From the NCBI RefSeq assembly GCF_000931935.2, contig NZ_AZAC01000017.1, forward strand, positions 1 to 64,000: DNA of 64,000 nucleotides. The letters are read 5' to 3'. Origin of the DNA: Dethiosulfatarculus sandiegensis. GTDB lineage: Bacteria > Desulfobacterota > Desulfarculia > Desulfarculales > Desulfarculaceae. Positions 54,353 through 63,052 of the stretch are shown piece after piece. A model generated the notes under the pieces. That model ran no database searches. It was not told the origin of the DNA and was given only the letters and a program-made list of their open reading frames with translations. Both the position numbers and the translations under genes were made by a program. How positions within the stretch are numbered: position 1 is the stretch's first letter; each line of letters starts with the position of its first letter.

Positions 54353-55669
54353 TCAGGTTTTTAGGTTGATGGCCTTTTGCAGCATTTCATCACTGGTTGT
54401 GATGGATTTGCTGTTGGCCTGGAACGCCCTTTGGTAATTGATCATGTTTACGAACTGCTCGCTCATGTCCACATCCGAGTTTTCCAGGGCATAGGCCTTG
54501 ATTTTGCCCATGGCCAAATCCTCGTCACCGGGTTGTTCCACCTGGGGATCACCGGCCGCGGCTGTGGCCTGCCACAGGGTTCCGCCGATGCGGTTGAGTT
54601 CGGTGGGGCTTTTAAAGTTGGTCAGCGCCACCACCCCGATCTGTTCCTTTTCCTCGTTAGAGAAAAGCGCGGTTATCATGCCGTATCGATCAATATCAAC
54701 CCCTGTTATGCTCCCGGCGCTGTAGCCGTTGTGGTCAAGGTAAAAGGTTTCATTGGCTCCGGCCAGCATGGTGGAGGAGTTGCGCGCGGTTGGTGAATAG
54801 TCCAGGGTCACCCTTTGCTCTTCGTCAAATTCAAAATCCAGATTTATTTCACCATTGTCAGCGTAGGCAGTGCCGTTGGGCGAGACGCCGCTCAGCTGCC
54901 CCTTGTCGTCAAACCTGAGGTAATAGGTGTTGTCCGGATCAGGTGGGTTGTCGATATAGGTGCCGCCCGAATACTCGAATACACTGGTTTTCCAGGTCAG
55001 TCCCACCCCGCCGTCTTCGTTTTTTTGCCTTTGATGAAACGCAGTCAGATAGTGGGTCACACCGTCTGCGTCAACCACTTCAAAACTGCTGGTGGTGTTG
55101 TAGGTGTTGATATTGGTGGGATCAATGGCCTGACTGTCGTTAAAAGTCCTGGTGTCCGCCGCATTCAGGTTTATGCCCAGATTGACCAGGTCCGTGGGTT
55201 CGGCTCCCTGGGGGGCCCTTGGCACCACTATATCGACCAGGACATTTTTGTTGATTTCACCCTCATCGTCAATGGCAAAGCCCTTCAACACATAACCTTC
55301 CGGGTTGACTACCAGTCCGTTTTGGTCAATGGTGAAATCGCCGGAACGGGTGTAATAAAGGGCCCCTTCATCTTGGGGATCTTCAACTGTAAAAAAACCA
55401 TTTCCGTTAATCGCCATGTCGGTGGCATAATCCGAGGGTTGCATGGAGCTTTGGGCCATGATGTTCACCACATTGGTAAAGGCTCCACTGCCCGGCTGAT
55501 CGTCCGCCCCCGCACCGCCCAGCTTCTGGTAGATCAGATCCTCAAAGGCGGCTCGGGTGGATTTGTAGCCCGGCGTGCTCACATTGGATATATTGTCTGC
55601 CACGCTTTCCATGGCCCTGGTGTGGGCCTTTATGCCTGCCAAACCGTTAAATAAAGAGCTTGCGTACAT
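54353..55669 (-). CDS. flgE: Flagellar hook protein FlgE
   Basis: 438 residues. The N-terminal rod-type motif is SSLFNGLAGIKAHTRAMESV with ADNISNVSTPGYKSTRAAFE, and the C-terminal helix has ALENSDVDMSEQFVNMINYQ and RAFQANSKSITTSDEMLQKA. The variable D1/D2 region in between includes FTVEDPQDEGALYYTRSGDF. Length and the large middle domain favour FlgE over FlgF or FlgG. It polymerises outside the cell into the hook. A good sigma-54 promoter lies 105 bases upstream. No other flagellar genes are adjacent. Confidence 0.9.
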   Translation of the reverse strand: MYASSLFNGLAGIKAHTRAMESVADNISNVSTPGYKSTRAAFEDLIYQKLGGAGADDQPGSGAFTNVVNIMAQSSMQPSDYATDMAINGNGFFTVEDPQDEGALYYTRSGDFTIDQNGLVVNPEGYVLKGFAIDDEGEINKNVLVDIVVPRAPQGAEPTDLVNLGINLNAADTRTFNDSQAIDPTNINTYNTTSSFEVVDADGVTHYLTAFHQRQKNEDGGVGLTWKTSVFEYSGGTYIDNPPDPDNTYYLRFDDKGQLSGVSPNGTAYADNGEINLDFEFDEEQRVTLDYSPTARNSSTMLAGANETFYLDHNGYSAGSITGVDIDRYGMITALFSNEEKEQIGVVALTNFKSPTELNRIGGTLWQATAAAGDPQVEQPGDEDLAMGKIKAYALENSDVDMSEQFVNMINYQRAFQANSKSITTSDEMLQKAINLKT

Positions 55670-55770
55670 GCCTTTTTGATCCTCTATGGTTTTGGGCTGC
55701 GCCTCGGACTTGAACCTCTTGGCTGCAAGACAGGCGCTTTATGCCCGGCAATAAACCTGCGTTTTTTGTA

Positions 55771-55789
55771 TTAGCAATTAGAGTGCCAA
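55771..55789 (-). promoter_or_regulatory. Sigma-54 promoter of flgE
   Basis: On the minus strand TTGGCACTCTAATTGCTAA matches TGGCAC-N5-TTGC exactly, with GG and GC ten bases apart. Confidence 0.88.
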
Positions 55790-55998
55790 AGCGTGGCTAT
55801 TGCTAACGTGCTGTTTTTAAAAACTAATTTTTTAAAGAAATAGAAGTGTCCAGGGCCGGTGGGCAATTTTTACCTGATTTATACAGGCAAAGTTGAACCG
55901 TTTTTCTTATTTGAGTAATCTGGAAAAGAGGCCTGTTAGTCGGAAGCGGATTTTTATCCACACAGGTTTGTTTTATATTTTCAAAAAGGGACGCGGTA

Positions 55999-57129
55999 TT
56001 GGGAAGCGGTTATTCAAAACAGCCCAAGCTCACTTCAGACTTAATTATCCACAAAGAGGTGATGCTTAACATAATCCAGTCCATTGCCGACGGGGTGATG
56101 GTGATCAACCGCACAGGCGATATTATCCTGGTCAATCAGGCCTTGTGCCGCATCCTGGAAATGGATCAGGACCGGATACTCGGCAAGGGGTGGGGCGAGC
56201 TGTTTATAGCCGACGAGGCAAACCTTGATTTTGCCCAGGTGGTGGTGGATGTGATCCAGAAAAACCAGGTCCATTACAACCGGGAGGTCTGCTACGCTTC
56301 ACCCTCTGCCAAAACCAAGGAGCTGATCGCCAATACCAGCCTTTTGCGCGAAGATGACGGCGATATTATCGGAGTTGTGGCGGTCTTCAAGGACGTCACC
56401 GAGCTTAAGGGCCTGCACAGGCGCGAGGTGGAGCTTCTGCGTCAAAGCAGGATGCTCTACGACGAAAACAAAGAAGGCCTGGATCGCATAGCCAGGGCTG
56501 TTGCCCATGAGGTGCGCAACCCGGTGACTGCCATCGGCGGGCTGGCCCACAGGCTGCTTAAGGAAGAATCGCCGAACAGCCGGGGCGCGGCCTATCTCAA
56601 ACGGATTGTGGATGGAGCCAAGAGCCTGGAGCGGATTGTGGAGCAGGTGCGGCTTTACAGCGAGATACCCAGACCCAGCATCACAGAGGTGCAGCTTGAT
56701 AAATGGCTTAAGGAATTTCTCTCGGATTATCGGGGCAGGGCAGAGCAGCAGGCGGTGAGGATAACGCTTAATTTGGATCAACACATCAAGGTCAGGCTGG
56801 ACCACACCCTGATGCATATGGCCCTTGGTCATATTGTGGAGAACGCTTTGGATTCCATGCCCGCGGGCGGTGAGTTCACCGTTGACCTTAAGGCCGAGAC
56901 TGGTTGGGCGGTGGTGGATTTTTCCGATACGGGTAGGGGGATGGAAAAAAGTGAAATTCCGTATCTTTTTGATCCCTTTTATACCACCAAGGCGGACTCG
57001 GTGGGTATGAGCCTGGCTATTTCCCGGCGCATCCTGGCTGAACATTTTGCCGAGATCAAGGCTAAGAGCACACCCGGCAAGGGTTCTGAATTTACAGTGC
57101 GTTTGCCCTTGGCTCCTGATCAGGCCTAA
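55999..57129 (+). CDS. PAS-domain sensor histidine kinase
   Basis: 376 residues; TTG start at 55999, with ATG 56062 as an alternative that would cut into the PAS domain. PAS domain at about 20-135 (VMVINRTGDIILVNQALCRI), H-box IARAVAHEVRNPVTAIGG with His 170, N-box HIVENALDSMP, G-box FSDTGRGM and FDPFYTTKADSVGMSLAISR. No membrane segment, so it is a soluble kinase. Its layout fits FlrB/FleS-type flagellar kinases, and it is divergent from flgE, but no response regulator is adjacent, so the link is an inference. Confidence 0.85.
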   Translation: MGSGYSKQPKLTSDLIIHKEVMLNIIQSIADGVMVINRTGDIILVNQALCRILEMDQDRILGKGWGELFIADEANLDFAQVVVDVIQKNQVHYNREVCYASPSAKTKELIANTSLLREDDGDIIGVVAVFKDVTELKGLHRREVELLRQSRMLYDENKEGLDRIARAVAHEVRNPVTAIGGLAHRLLKEESPNSRGAAYLKRIVDGAKSLERIVEQVRLYSEIPRPSITEVQLDKWLKEFLSDYRGRAEQQAVRITLNLDQHIKVRLDHTLMHMALGHIVENALDSMPAGGEFTVDLKAETGWAVVDFSDTGRGMEKSEIPYLFDPFYTTKADSVGMSLAISRRILAEHFAEIKAKSTPGKGSEFTVRLPLAPDQA

Positions 57130-57431
57130 CTGGCAGCCTGCTCCAAGCCGTTCCCAAAAAACGAGCCCGAACCGTCCGCACCCCTAAATTGCCTTTAAAG
57201 GCCAAAAGCCCGGCAGGTCCCCGATCAAATTCTTTTCACCGTTCGGCCAAATAGCGGGATTTTCTTTAGGGAATTAACAGGCGCCAACCGGTGTTCGGCA
57301 TGATTCATAAATACTTTGTCGCCAAGCCAAAAGGCCGTCCCGGCTTTTTTATGATAAGGTTCCTGGTGACCGGTTACAGACCATCAGGACCTTTAAGATA
57401 AACCACCACCTCTGTCCGGGAGAATCAAGGC
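57130..57431. other. Intergenic region, nothing recognised
   Basis: About 300 bases between the kinase and acyltransferase genes. No gene, strong promoter or hairpin was found. Confidence 0.35.
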
Positions 57432-58127
57432 GTGGCCCCTGAACGGCGTTTTACATTTTGGCAGAGACTTCAGTTTGCGATCATCGCCCGGTTGGGTTCC
57501 TGGATCACCAAGAGCCTCATGGCCACCTGCCGTATAACCGTGGTTAATCCCGAGATGGAAGAAAAATACTTAAAAAGCGGCAATCAGCTTCTCATGGCCA
57601 CCTGGCATAGAAGCTCCCTCTGCGGGGTCGCCTATTTGGGGAAATATAATCCGGCCATTATGGCCAGCCTCAGCAAGGATGGGGAGATTGTATCCCGCTA
57701 TGAAAGAAACCTGGGCTGCGTGCCCATAAGGGGCTCTTCTTCCCGGGGCGGCATGGCGGCCCAGAGGGGTATGCTGCGTTTTATGAAAGAGGGCGGTCTG
57801 GTGGCGGCCAATGTGGCCGACGGCCCCCGGGGGCCGCGCTATGTGGCCAAGGCGGGGATGATCTCCCTGGCCCAGCTCACCGGCGTCCCCCTGGCGCCTG
57901 CCATGTGGTCGGCCCACCCTTGCTGGGTAATGAAAAAATCCTGGGACTTGAGCATTATCCCCAAGCCCTTTGCCAAATGCATTGTGATCTACGGAAAAGA
58001 GCTGAAGGTTCCCAGGAGGCTCACCCCTGAGCAGGTGGAGGAATATCGCCTGGAGCTGGAGCAGGAACTGAACCGCTTAAAGGACGAGGCCGACCGTCTT
58101 ACCGGACACGCCGATCCGGTTGTTTGA
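57432..58127 (+). CDS. DUF374 lysophospholipid acyltransferase-like protein
   Basis: 231 residues, GTG start. Motifs QLLMATWHRSSLCGVAYLGK, CVPIRGSSSRGGMAAQRGML, ANVADGPRGPRYVAKAGMIS and GVPLAPAMWSA are those of the DUF374/LPLAT group, with the usual His-x4-Asp box altered to HRSSLC. Members acylate lipid A or other lipids at the inner membrane. The nearby minus-strand hypothetical gene overlaps nothing; the two are convergent and 16 bases apart. Confidence 0.82.
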   Translation: MAPERRFTFWQRLQFAIIARLGSWITKSLMATCRITVVNPEMEEKYLKSGNQLLMATWHRSSLCGVAYLGKYNPAIMASLSKDGEIVSRYERNLGCVPIRGSSSRGGMAAQRGMLRFMKEGGLVAANVADGPRGPRYVAKAGMISLAQLTGVPLAPAMWSAHPCWVMKKSWDLSIIPKPFAKCIVIYGKELKVPRRLTPEQVEEYRLELEQELNRLKDEADRLTGHADPVV

Positions 58128-58143
58128 TCAGGGCAGCCAAGGG

Positions 58144-58875
58144 TTAAGCTGATCCAGAGTGGCCTTTTGAAAGCCCCGGGGCGGCCTGAAAAGTTCGGCG
58201 GGGAGATTTTCCCTGGCAATGGAGAAAATCCGGTTCCCATTTTTTGCCGTTCGGCGTATGGATGATTGATTTAAGGGCCAATCCCCTGATTCTAGCCTGT
58301 ATCACCTGGGGACGCCTCTGCCAGGCCTGATACCCTGCTATGGACATCTCAAGGGACATGAAGAGGAATATTTTTGGGTCCCATTCCTTTGCCAGTCCGG
58401 GTATATCTGCTTGCCAGATTTCCTCTTTGAGTGTGTCGTTTATCCAAATCTCAGTCTTTACAGCCCGGTAACCGGCCACCTCCACGGTTTCCCGCCTGGA
58501 AATCACAAAGACCTTGTATTGCCTTTGATCCGGCGTTTGGCGGTAAAGTTCTCCTGTCTTGTGGGTGTAGGCCTTTTGCAGTCGCGGCGGCAGCTTTCTG
58601 ATGCTTTTCAATAATTCTCTTTTGTTGAGTGCCCGTATTTCGTTTTTGAATTCCACTGGTGAGCCGCGCCAGTACTCGGTCAGGGCGAAATGAACAAAGA
58701 TGAGCTGTTTTTTGTTGAGGTCGTAGATCCTTTTCCGGTAGGGGCAGCCCGCACGGATCGTGTTTTGCCTTATTGCAACCGTCACCTGAGGGCCCTTTAT
58801 CACCCAACCCGCCGAGGCGGGACCGGGCCCCAGGACCAAGATCCGGCTTAAGGCAAAATACGGGGCTTTTAACAT
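58144..58875 (-). CDS. Secreted protein of unknown function
   Basis: 243 residues from the ATG at 58875 (GGGAG upstream); a longer frame reaches 58935. The N-terminus MLKAPYFALSRILVLGPGPA plus SAGWVIKG is a short signal-like segment with an ASA-type cleavage site. Conserved-looking blocks include KELLKSIRKLPPRLQ-like helices, VEVAGYRAVKTEIWINDTLK and WQADIPGLAKEW, which recall DUF4412-type outer-membrane-associated proteins, but I cannot assign a family. Confidence 0.55.
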   Translation of the reverse strand: MLKAPYFALSRILVLGPGPASAGWVIKGPQVTVAIRQNTIRAGCPYRKRIYDLNKKQLIFVHFALTEYWRGSPVEFKNEIRALNKRELLKSIRKLPPRLQKAYTHKTGELYRQTPDQRQYKVFVISRRETVEVAGYRAVKTEIWINDTLKEEIWQADIPGLAKEWDPKIFLFMSLEMSIAGYQAWQRRPQVIQARIRGLALKSIIHTPNGKKWEPDFLHCQGKSPRRTFQAAPGLSKGHSGSA

Positions 58876-59059
58876 GGGGAATCTCCCGGTTTGAGTTCCC
58901 CTTCCTAGTTTCATGATAGCCCCTGAGAGACGCAAAGGTGAAATACCTTGCCTGCTAATGGCCAGGTATTAGAATGTTTGATCATACGTGATTTAAGATA
59001 AGCGGGTCTTTTGCCGGAGTGTCCGACTATAAGGACCATACCTTGCAAAGGGGATATAC

Positions 59060-59551
59060 ATGCCGAGCCGGGTTATTTGCCTGAAATCCATTGGTGTTAT
59101 TCATTCGCCTTTCAAAGATGCTGAAGGCGCGCCCATTCAGCCGAGCGGGGCCAAGGGGACTCCCGGTAAAGTGGTGCTGGATGAAGCCTATGAGCCGGGG
59201 TTAAAGGATCTGGAGGGATTCAGTCATCTTATTCTGCTTTATCATTTTCATCTCTGTAAAAAGGAACAGCTCACAGTCACCCCCTTTTTAGATAAGGCGG
59301 AGCACGGGGTATTTGCCACTCGCGCCCCCACCAGGCCCAACCATATAGGCGTTTCGATTGTGCGTTTAAAATCTCGCCGGGCAAACACCCTTGAACTTCT
59401 GGATGTGGATGTGCTGGACGGCACGCCTTTACTGGATATCAAGCCTCTGGTGCCGGGTTTTGACCTTCCCTACCAAGAGGTCAGGGCGGGCTGGCTGGAT
59501 GAAAAGGCTCAAAAGGCAACTGAGTTTCGCTCGGACGACCGTTTTAAATAA
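59060..59551 (+). CDS. trmO: tRNA N6-threonylcarbamoyladenosine methyltransferase
   Basis: 163 residues, GGGGAT upstream of the ATG. The TrmO beta-barrel motifs are ICLKSIGVIHSPFKDAEGAP, DLEGFSHLILLYHFHLC, GVFATRAPTRPNHIGVSIVR and LLDIKPLVPGFD. TrmO methylates t6A37 of tRNA-Thr using S-adenosylmethionine. The length is typical of the short form without the C-terminal extension found in E. coli. Confidence 0.92.
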   Translation: MPSRVICLKSIGVIHSPFKDAEGAPIQPSGAKGTPGKVVLDEAYEPGLKDLEGFSHLILLYHFHLCKKEQLTVTPFLDKAEHGVFATRAPTRPNHIGVSIVRLKSRRANTLELLDVDVLDGTPLLDIKPLVPGFDLPYQEVRAGWLDEKAQKATEFRSDDRFK

Positions 59552-59852
59552 AAAAAACCGCCTTTTTTCACCAGCGCCAAGCCATTGCTTTCAAGTCAGG
59601 TGGGCTTGTGTTCATAATTAATAAATAAGCCTGTATTTGGCGAAGGTTGCCCCCTTTACCCCCTAATATGGTTTTTTATTGCATGGTCGGATCGGGTTTG
59701 ACTGTCAATAAAGGCGAGGGTTGCTTTTTGTTCTTCAAGTTGTGACAGGCGGAAATTAAAAAAACCTTGATAATAGACTCAACAGTAGAGGGTGTGGGAG
59801 ACTTTTTTTAGGTCCAATTTTTATGGGCCGCCAAACTTTATCGGAGGCATAG
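59552..59852. other. Leader region of pyk, nothing firmly recognised
   Basis: About 300 bases, A/T-rich, ending in CGGAGGC before the pyk start. A GATAAT-like hexamer at about 59770 could be a -10 element, but no matching -35 is at the right distance. No gene is supported. Confidence 0.35.
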
Positions 59853-61271
59853 ATGCTGCGCCGCACCAAAATAGTGGCCACCCTGGGGCCCGCTACCGAC
59901 TCGCCGGAGATGATCGGCAAGTTGATAGAAGCCGGGCTGAATGTAGTTCGTTTGAATTTTTCCCATGGAACTCATGAAAGTCACCGCCAAACCATTGCCC
60001 TGGTGCGCCGGATAGCAAAGGAAATGAACCGCACCATCGGCATTCTACAGGACCTGGCCGGTCCCAAAATTCGTCTGGGAGACCTGGCCCAGGGTGAACT
60101 GGAAGTGCAAAACGGCGACACCATGGTGCTCAAGGCCGGTGAGGCCTCGGACGACCCCGGGATAATACCGGTGGGTTACCCTTACCTGGCCGAGGATGTG
60201 GAAAAGGACGAACGCATACTCCTGGCCGATGGTCTGGTGGAGATCCTGGTCAAGGAGATCAAGGACGGATTGGTTTACTGTGAGGTGATAGTGGGCGGCA
60301 AGCTCAGCTCTCACAAAGGCATAAACCTGCCCTCCAGCAACCTGAGGGTGCCGTCATTTACGGGTAAAGATAAAAAGGACCTGGCCCTGGGCCTGGAACT
60401 GGGGGTGGATTTTGTGGCGCTTTCCTTTGTTCGCCATGAAAAGGACCTTATCCAGGTGCGGGAAATTTTGAACCAGGTGGAGAATCCGCCCCTTTTGATC
60501 GCTAAAATTGAAAAACCTCAGGCTGTGGACCGCCTTCCCCAGATTCTGGCTCAGGTCGACGGTGCCATGGTGGCCAGGGGGGATCTGGCGGTGGAGATGC
60601 GCTTGGAAGAGGTTCCCTTGATCCAGAAAAGAATCATCCGCCTGGCCCGCAAGGAAGGTAAACCGGTTATCACAGCCACCCAGATGCTGCGCTCCATGAT
60701 GGAAAACCCCCGCCCCACCAGGGCGGAGGCCACGGATGTGGCCAATGCGGTTTTGGATGGAACCGATGCCGTGATGCTCTCTGATGAGACCGCGGTGGGC
60801 AGCTTTCCGGTGGAGTCCGTGGCCATGTTGGACCGCATCGCCCATTACACCGAAGGCAAGATGGAGGATATGGATTTTGAGGCCCAGGACACGGAAGTGG
60901 TCCCGGCCACCGAAGGCTCCATCAGCCGGGCGGCATGCATGCTGGCCAGGGAGCTTAGGGCCGCGGCGATTGTGGCCGCCACCACCAGCGGCTCCAGCGC
61001 CAGGCTGGTGAGCCGTTTTCGCCCTAAAACAGCGGTGATAGCCATTACCACCTCAGAAGAGGTGCAAAGGCAGCTAGCCCTTTCCTGGGGGGTGGTGCCG
61101 GTGCTCTCGCCCAACTACGACAATACGGACCAGATGTTTGAGCAGGCCAAAAAAGACGCGCTCAACTGGGGGCTTGCCAAGGGCGGCGACCGCCTGGTTA
61201 TCACCGCCGGAGTGCCGGTGGGGGTGCCTGGAACCACCAACCTGGTGAAGGTCATGGATATGATTGACTAG
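59853..61271 (+). CDS. pyk: Pyruvate kinase
   Basis: 472 residues, the usual length. It starts MLRRTKIVATLGPATDSPEM, followed by VVRLNFSHGTHESHRQTIAL, ILQDLAGPKIRLGD, the active-site IAKIEKPQAVDRLPQILAQV with the proton-donor Lys, VARGDLAVEM, ITATQMLRSMMENPRPTRAE (the signature) and DAVMLSDETAVGSFPVESVA. It converts phosphoenolpyruvate and ADP to pyruvate and ATP. Confidence 0.97.
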   Translation: MLRRTKIVATLGPATDSPEMIGKLIEAGLNVVRLNFSHGTHESHRQTIALVRRIAKEMNRTIGILQDLAGPKIRLGDLAQGELEVQNGDTMVLKAGEASDDPGIIPVGYPYLAEDVEKDERILLADGLVEILVKEIKDGLVYCEVIVGGKLSSHKGINLPSSNLRVPSFTGKDKKDLALGLELGVDFVALSFVRHEKDLIQVREILNQVENPPLLIAKIEKPQAVDRLPQILAQVDGAMVARGDLAVEMRLEEVPLIQKRIIRLARKEGKPVITATQMLRSMMENPRPTRAEATDVANAVLDGTDAVMLSDETAVGSFPVESVAMLDRIAHYTEGKMEDMDFEAQDTEVVPATEGSISRAACMLARELRAAAIVAATTSGSSARLVSRFRPKTAVIAITTSEEVQRQLALSWGVVPVLSPNYDNTDQMFEQAKKDALNWGLAKGGDRLVITAGVPVGVPGTTNLVKVMDMID

Positions 61272-61289
61272 GGCCTTTTGCTCTTAACT

Positions 61290-62072
61290 TTAAAAACGGT
61301 CGGGGTTAAGCGCCCCGGCCAGTTTTTTTATAAGCACGCCCACCCTGGGACCGGCCCGGCAGGAAAGTCCGCAGGGCAGGACAAGCAGCCGTTGGTCCTT
61401 TATGGCCCTGGTCTCGCGCCAGCCCGGCAGCCCGGCCAGCACCTGCAACTCTTCTCTGTTCCATCCGCAGATCCACAAGGCCTCCGGATTCAGCCGGGCT
61501 ATTTCTTCGGGATTGAGCCTGGGATAAGCGGATGAATGGGGGATATACGGATTTCTACCTCCGGCCAGGCGGATGACATCGCTCATAAACGAGTTGTTGC
61601 CTGCCACAATAGGCGGATCGGCCTCCATCAAACGCATGGTAAGGGGTTTTTCAGCCTGTTTCAGGCCTGCCAAGAGACTTTTTGTCTCGTTTATCAGGTT
61701 TTGGATGGATTGAACCAGGTCTGCGGCCTTTTCCCCGGTGTCAGTAAGTTCCCCCAGCCAGAGAATGGAATCCAGGATTTCCGCCACTGTGGCCGGGTCG
61801 ATGAGCTTGAGCTCAAGTCCCTTTTCTGCCAGGGGGACTTTAAGGGAGTCGAAAAAGTCTCCCTGCGCCAGGACCAGGTCCGGCTTAAAGGAAATTATCT
61901 TTTCAATATCAGGTTTAAAGACCGGACCGGTTTTAGGAATGTTGCAGACAACCTCGGGGTAGTCACAGGCCTGGCTCACTCCCTTCACCCTGTTTCCCAG
62001 GCCCAGGGCAAACATCATTTCCGTGGTGACGGGGGTGAGGGAAACGATTCGCTTGGGCTTTTGAGGGGCCAT
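61290..62072 (-). CDS. BtuF-like (helical backbone) metal/cobalamin-binding protein without signal peptide
   Basis: 260 residues. The fold of cobalamin- and Fe-siderophore-binding proteins is seen in PKRIVSLTPVTTEMMFALGL, VKGVSQACDYPEV, ISFKPDLVLAQGDFF, GELTDTGEKAADLV and FMSDVIRLAGGRNPYI. It starts MAPQKPKR with no signal peptide, so it is likely cytoplasmic, which is unusual for transport-type binding proteins. It overlaps the TIM-barrel gene (start/stop at 62072) and forms an operon with it and with a molybdopterin oxidoreductase. Confidence 0.8.
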   Translation of the reverse strand: MAPQKPKRIVSLTPVTTEMMFALGLGNRVKGVSQACDYPEVVCNIPKTGPVFKPDIEKIISFKPDLVLAQGDFFDSLKVPLAEKGLELKLIDPATVAEILDSILWLGELTDTGEKAADLVQSIQNLINETKSLLAGLKQAEKPLTMRLMEADPPIVAGNNSFMSDVIRLAGGRNPYIPHSSAYPRLNPEEIARLNPEALWICGWNREELQVLAGLPGWRETRAIKDQRLLVLPCGLSCRAGPRVGVLIKKLAGALNPDRF

Positions 62073-63052
62073 TATTGGTTGATCCGGTCCAGGGCCTTGA
62101 GCTGGGTTTCTATCTTGCCGCGCCAGGTCGATTCATCGGTAAATGAAAACTCAAATACCACAAACTCAGGTTCTATCAAATCAAACAGGCGGCAGATGCC
62201 GGGATGGGCAAAGGCATCATGCTGGTCTATTTCACTTACATGTATATGGGCCTTGCCCAGTTTCTGCCAGAAATCACCCGCAAGATCCACGCCCCTTTTC
62301 CGCACCCGTCGCACATATTCACCAGAAAGGCTTTTGGTGAGGTGCACGGCCTTGATGGTCTTTTTCAGTTCTCCCAGGTTTTTCACGGTCTGTAAAAGAT
62401 AGTCAATGGCCTGGGACTCGTCGGTTAATTCCTGGTTTTTGTTGAGCACATGCCCGGTGTCCAGAACCAGCCCGGCATTATTGAAGTCAAGCTTTTCAAA
62501 CAGCCGCTCCACTTCTGCGGGATGATCCAGGCGCAGGCCGCCGGGCCACCACAGATTCTCGAACAAAATGGGGTAATCGGGTTGTGTCCGTTTCACCAGG
62601 GTGTTGGTGATCAAAGCCGAGAGGTCTATGGTAACCTGCCAGGTCCAGGGAAAGCGCCAGTCCACCAGGTGGTCCAGATCCGCCTGAGATGCGTGGAATA
62701 CCGCGTATTCCACCTTGGCCCGCTTGCCCCAGGCCAGTTGCTCCTGATAAACCGAGAGCAGGTCTTCATATTCCAGTCCTCCGTAATAATGCCTGGCTGT
62801 ATCGAGGTCGCCAAAGGTTTGCTCAAGGGTTTTTGAATCTGAACTGCAGATGGCGTTCAGAAAAACAAAAAAGCGTAGGTGAAGACCCAAGGCCAATTCA
62901 GACGGTATGCGGTCCATGTCGTGGCCGGGAACCGGATACACCTCCAGGCCCTGAAAGGCATAGTCGGCCAGTAATTCCCTGGCCAGGCCCCAGTCCGGCC
63001 CGACTAAATCCAGGTGTGGCTTATAAGTGCTTAAGTTTAGTAATTTTTTCAA
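62072..63052 (-). CDS. TIM-barrel protein of the sugar isomerase/AP endonuclease 2 superfamily
   Basis: 326 residues. YAFQGLEVYPVPGHDMDRIP, VEYAVFHASQADLDHLVDWR, YPILFENLWWPGGLR, NNAGLVLDTGHVLN and IKAVHLTKSLSGEYV contain the His, Glu and Asp residues typical of the metal site of this superfamily. Its neighbour is BtuF-like; one superfamily member, CbiR, remodels cobamides, so a cobamide role is possible but unproven. The start overlaps the stop of the upstream molybdopterin oxidoreductase gene by four bases. Confidence 0.75.
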   Translation of the reverse strand: MKKLLNLSTYKPHLDLVGPDWGLARELLADYAFQGLEVYPVPGHDMDRIPSELALGLHLRFFVFLNAICSSDSKTLEQTFGDLDTARHYYGGLEYEDLLSVYQEQLAWGKRAKVEYAVFHASQADLDHLVDWRFPWTWQVTIDLSALITNTLVKRTQPDYPILFENLWWPGGLRLDHPAEVERLFEKLDFNNAGLVLDTGHVLNKNQELTDESQAIDYLLQTVKNLGELKKTIKAVHLTKSLSGEYVRRVRKRGVDLAGDFWQKLGKAHIHVSEIDQHDAFAHPGICRLFDLIEPEFVVFEFSFTDESTWRGKIETQLKALDRINQ

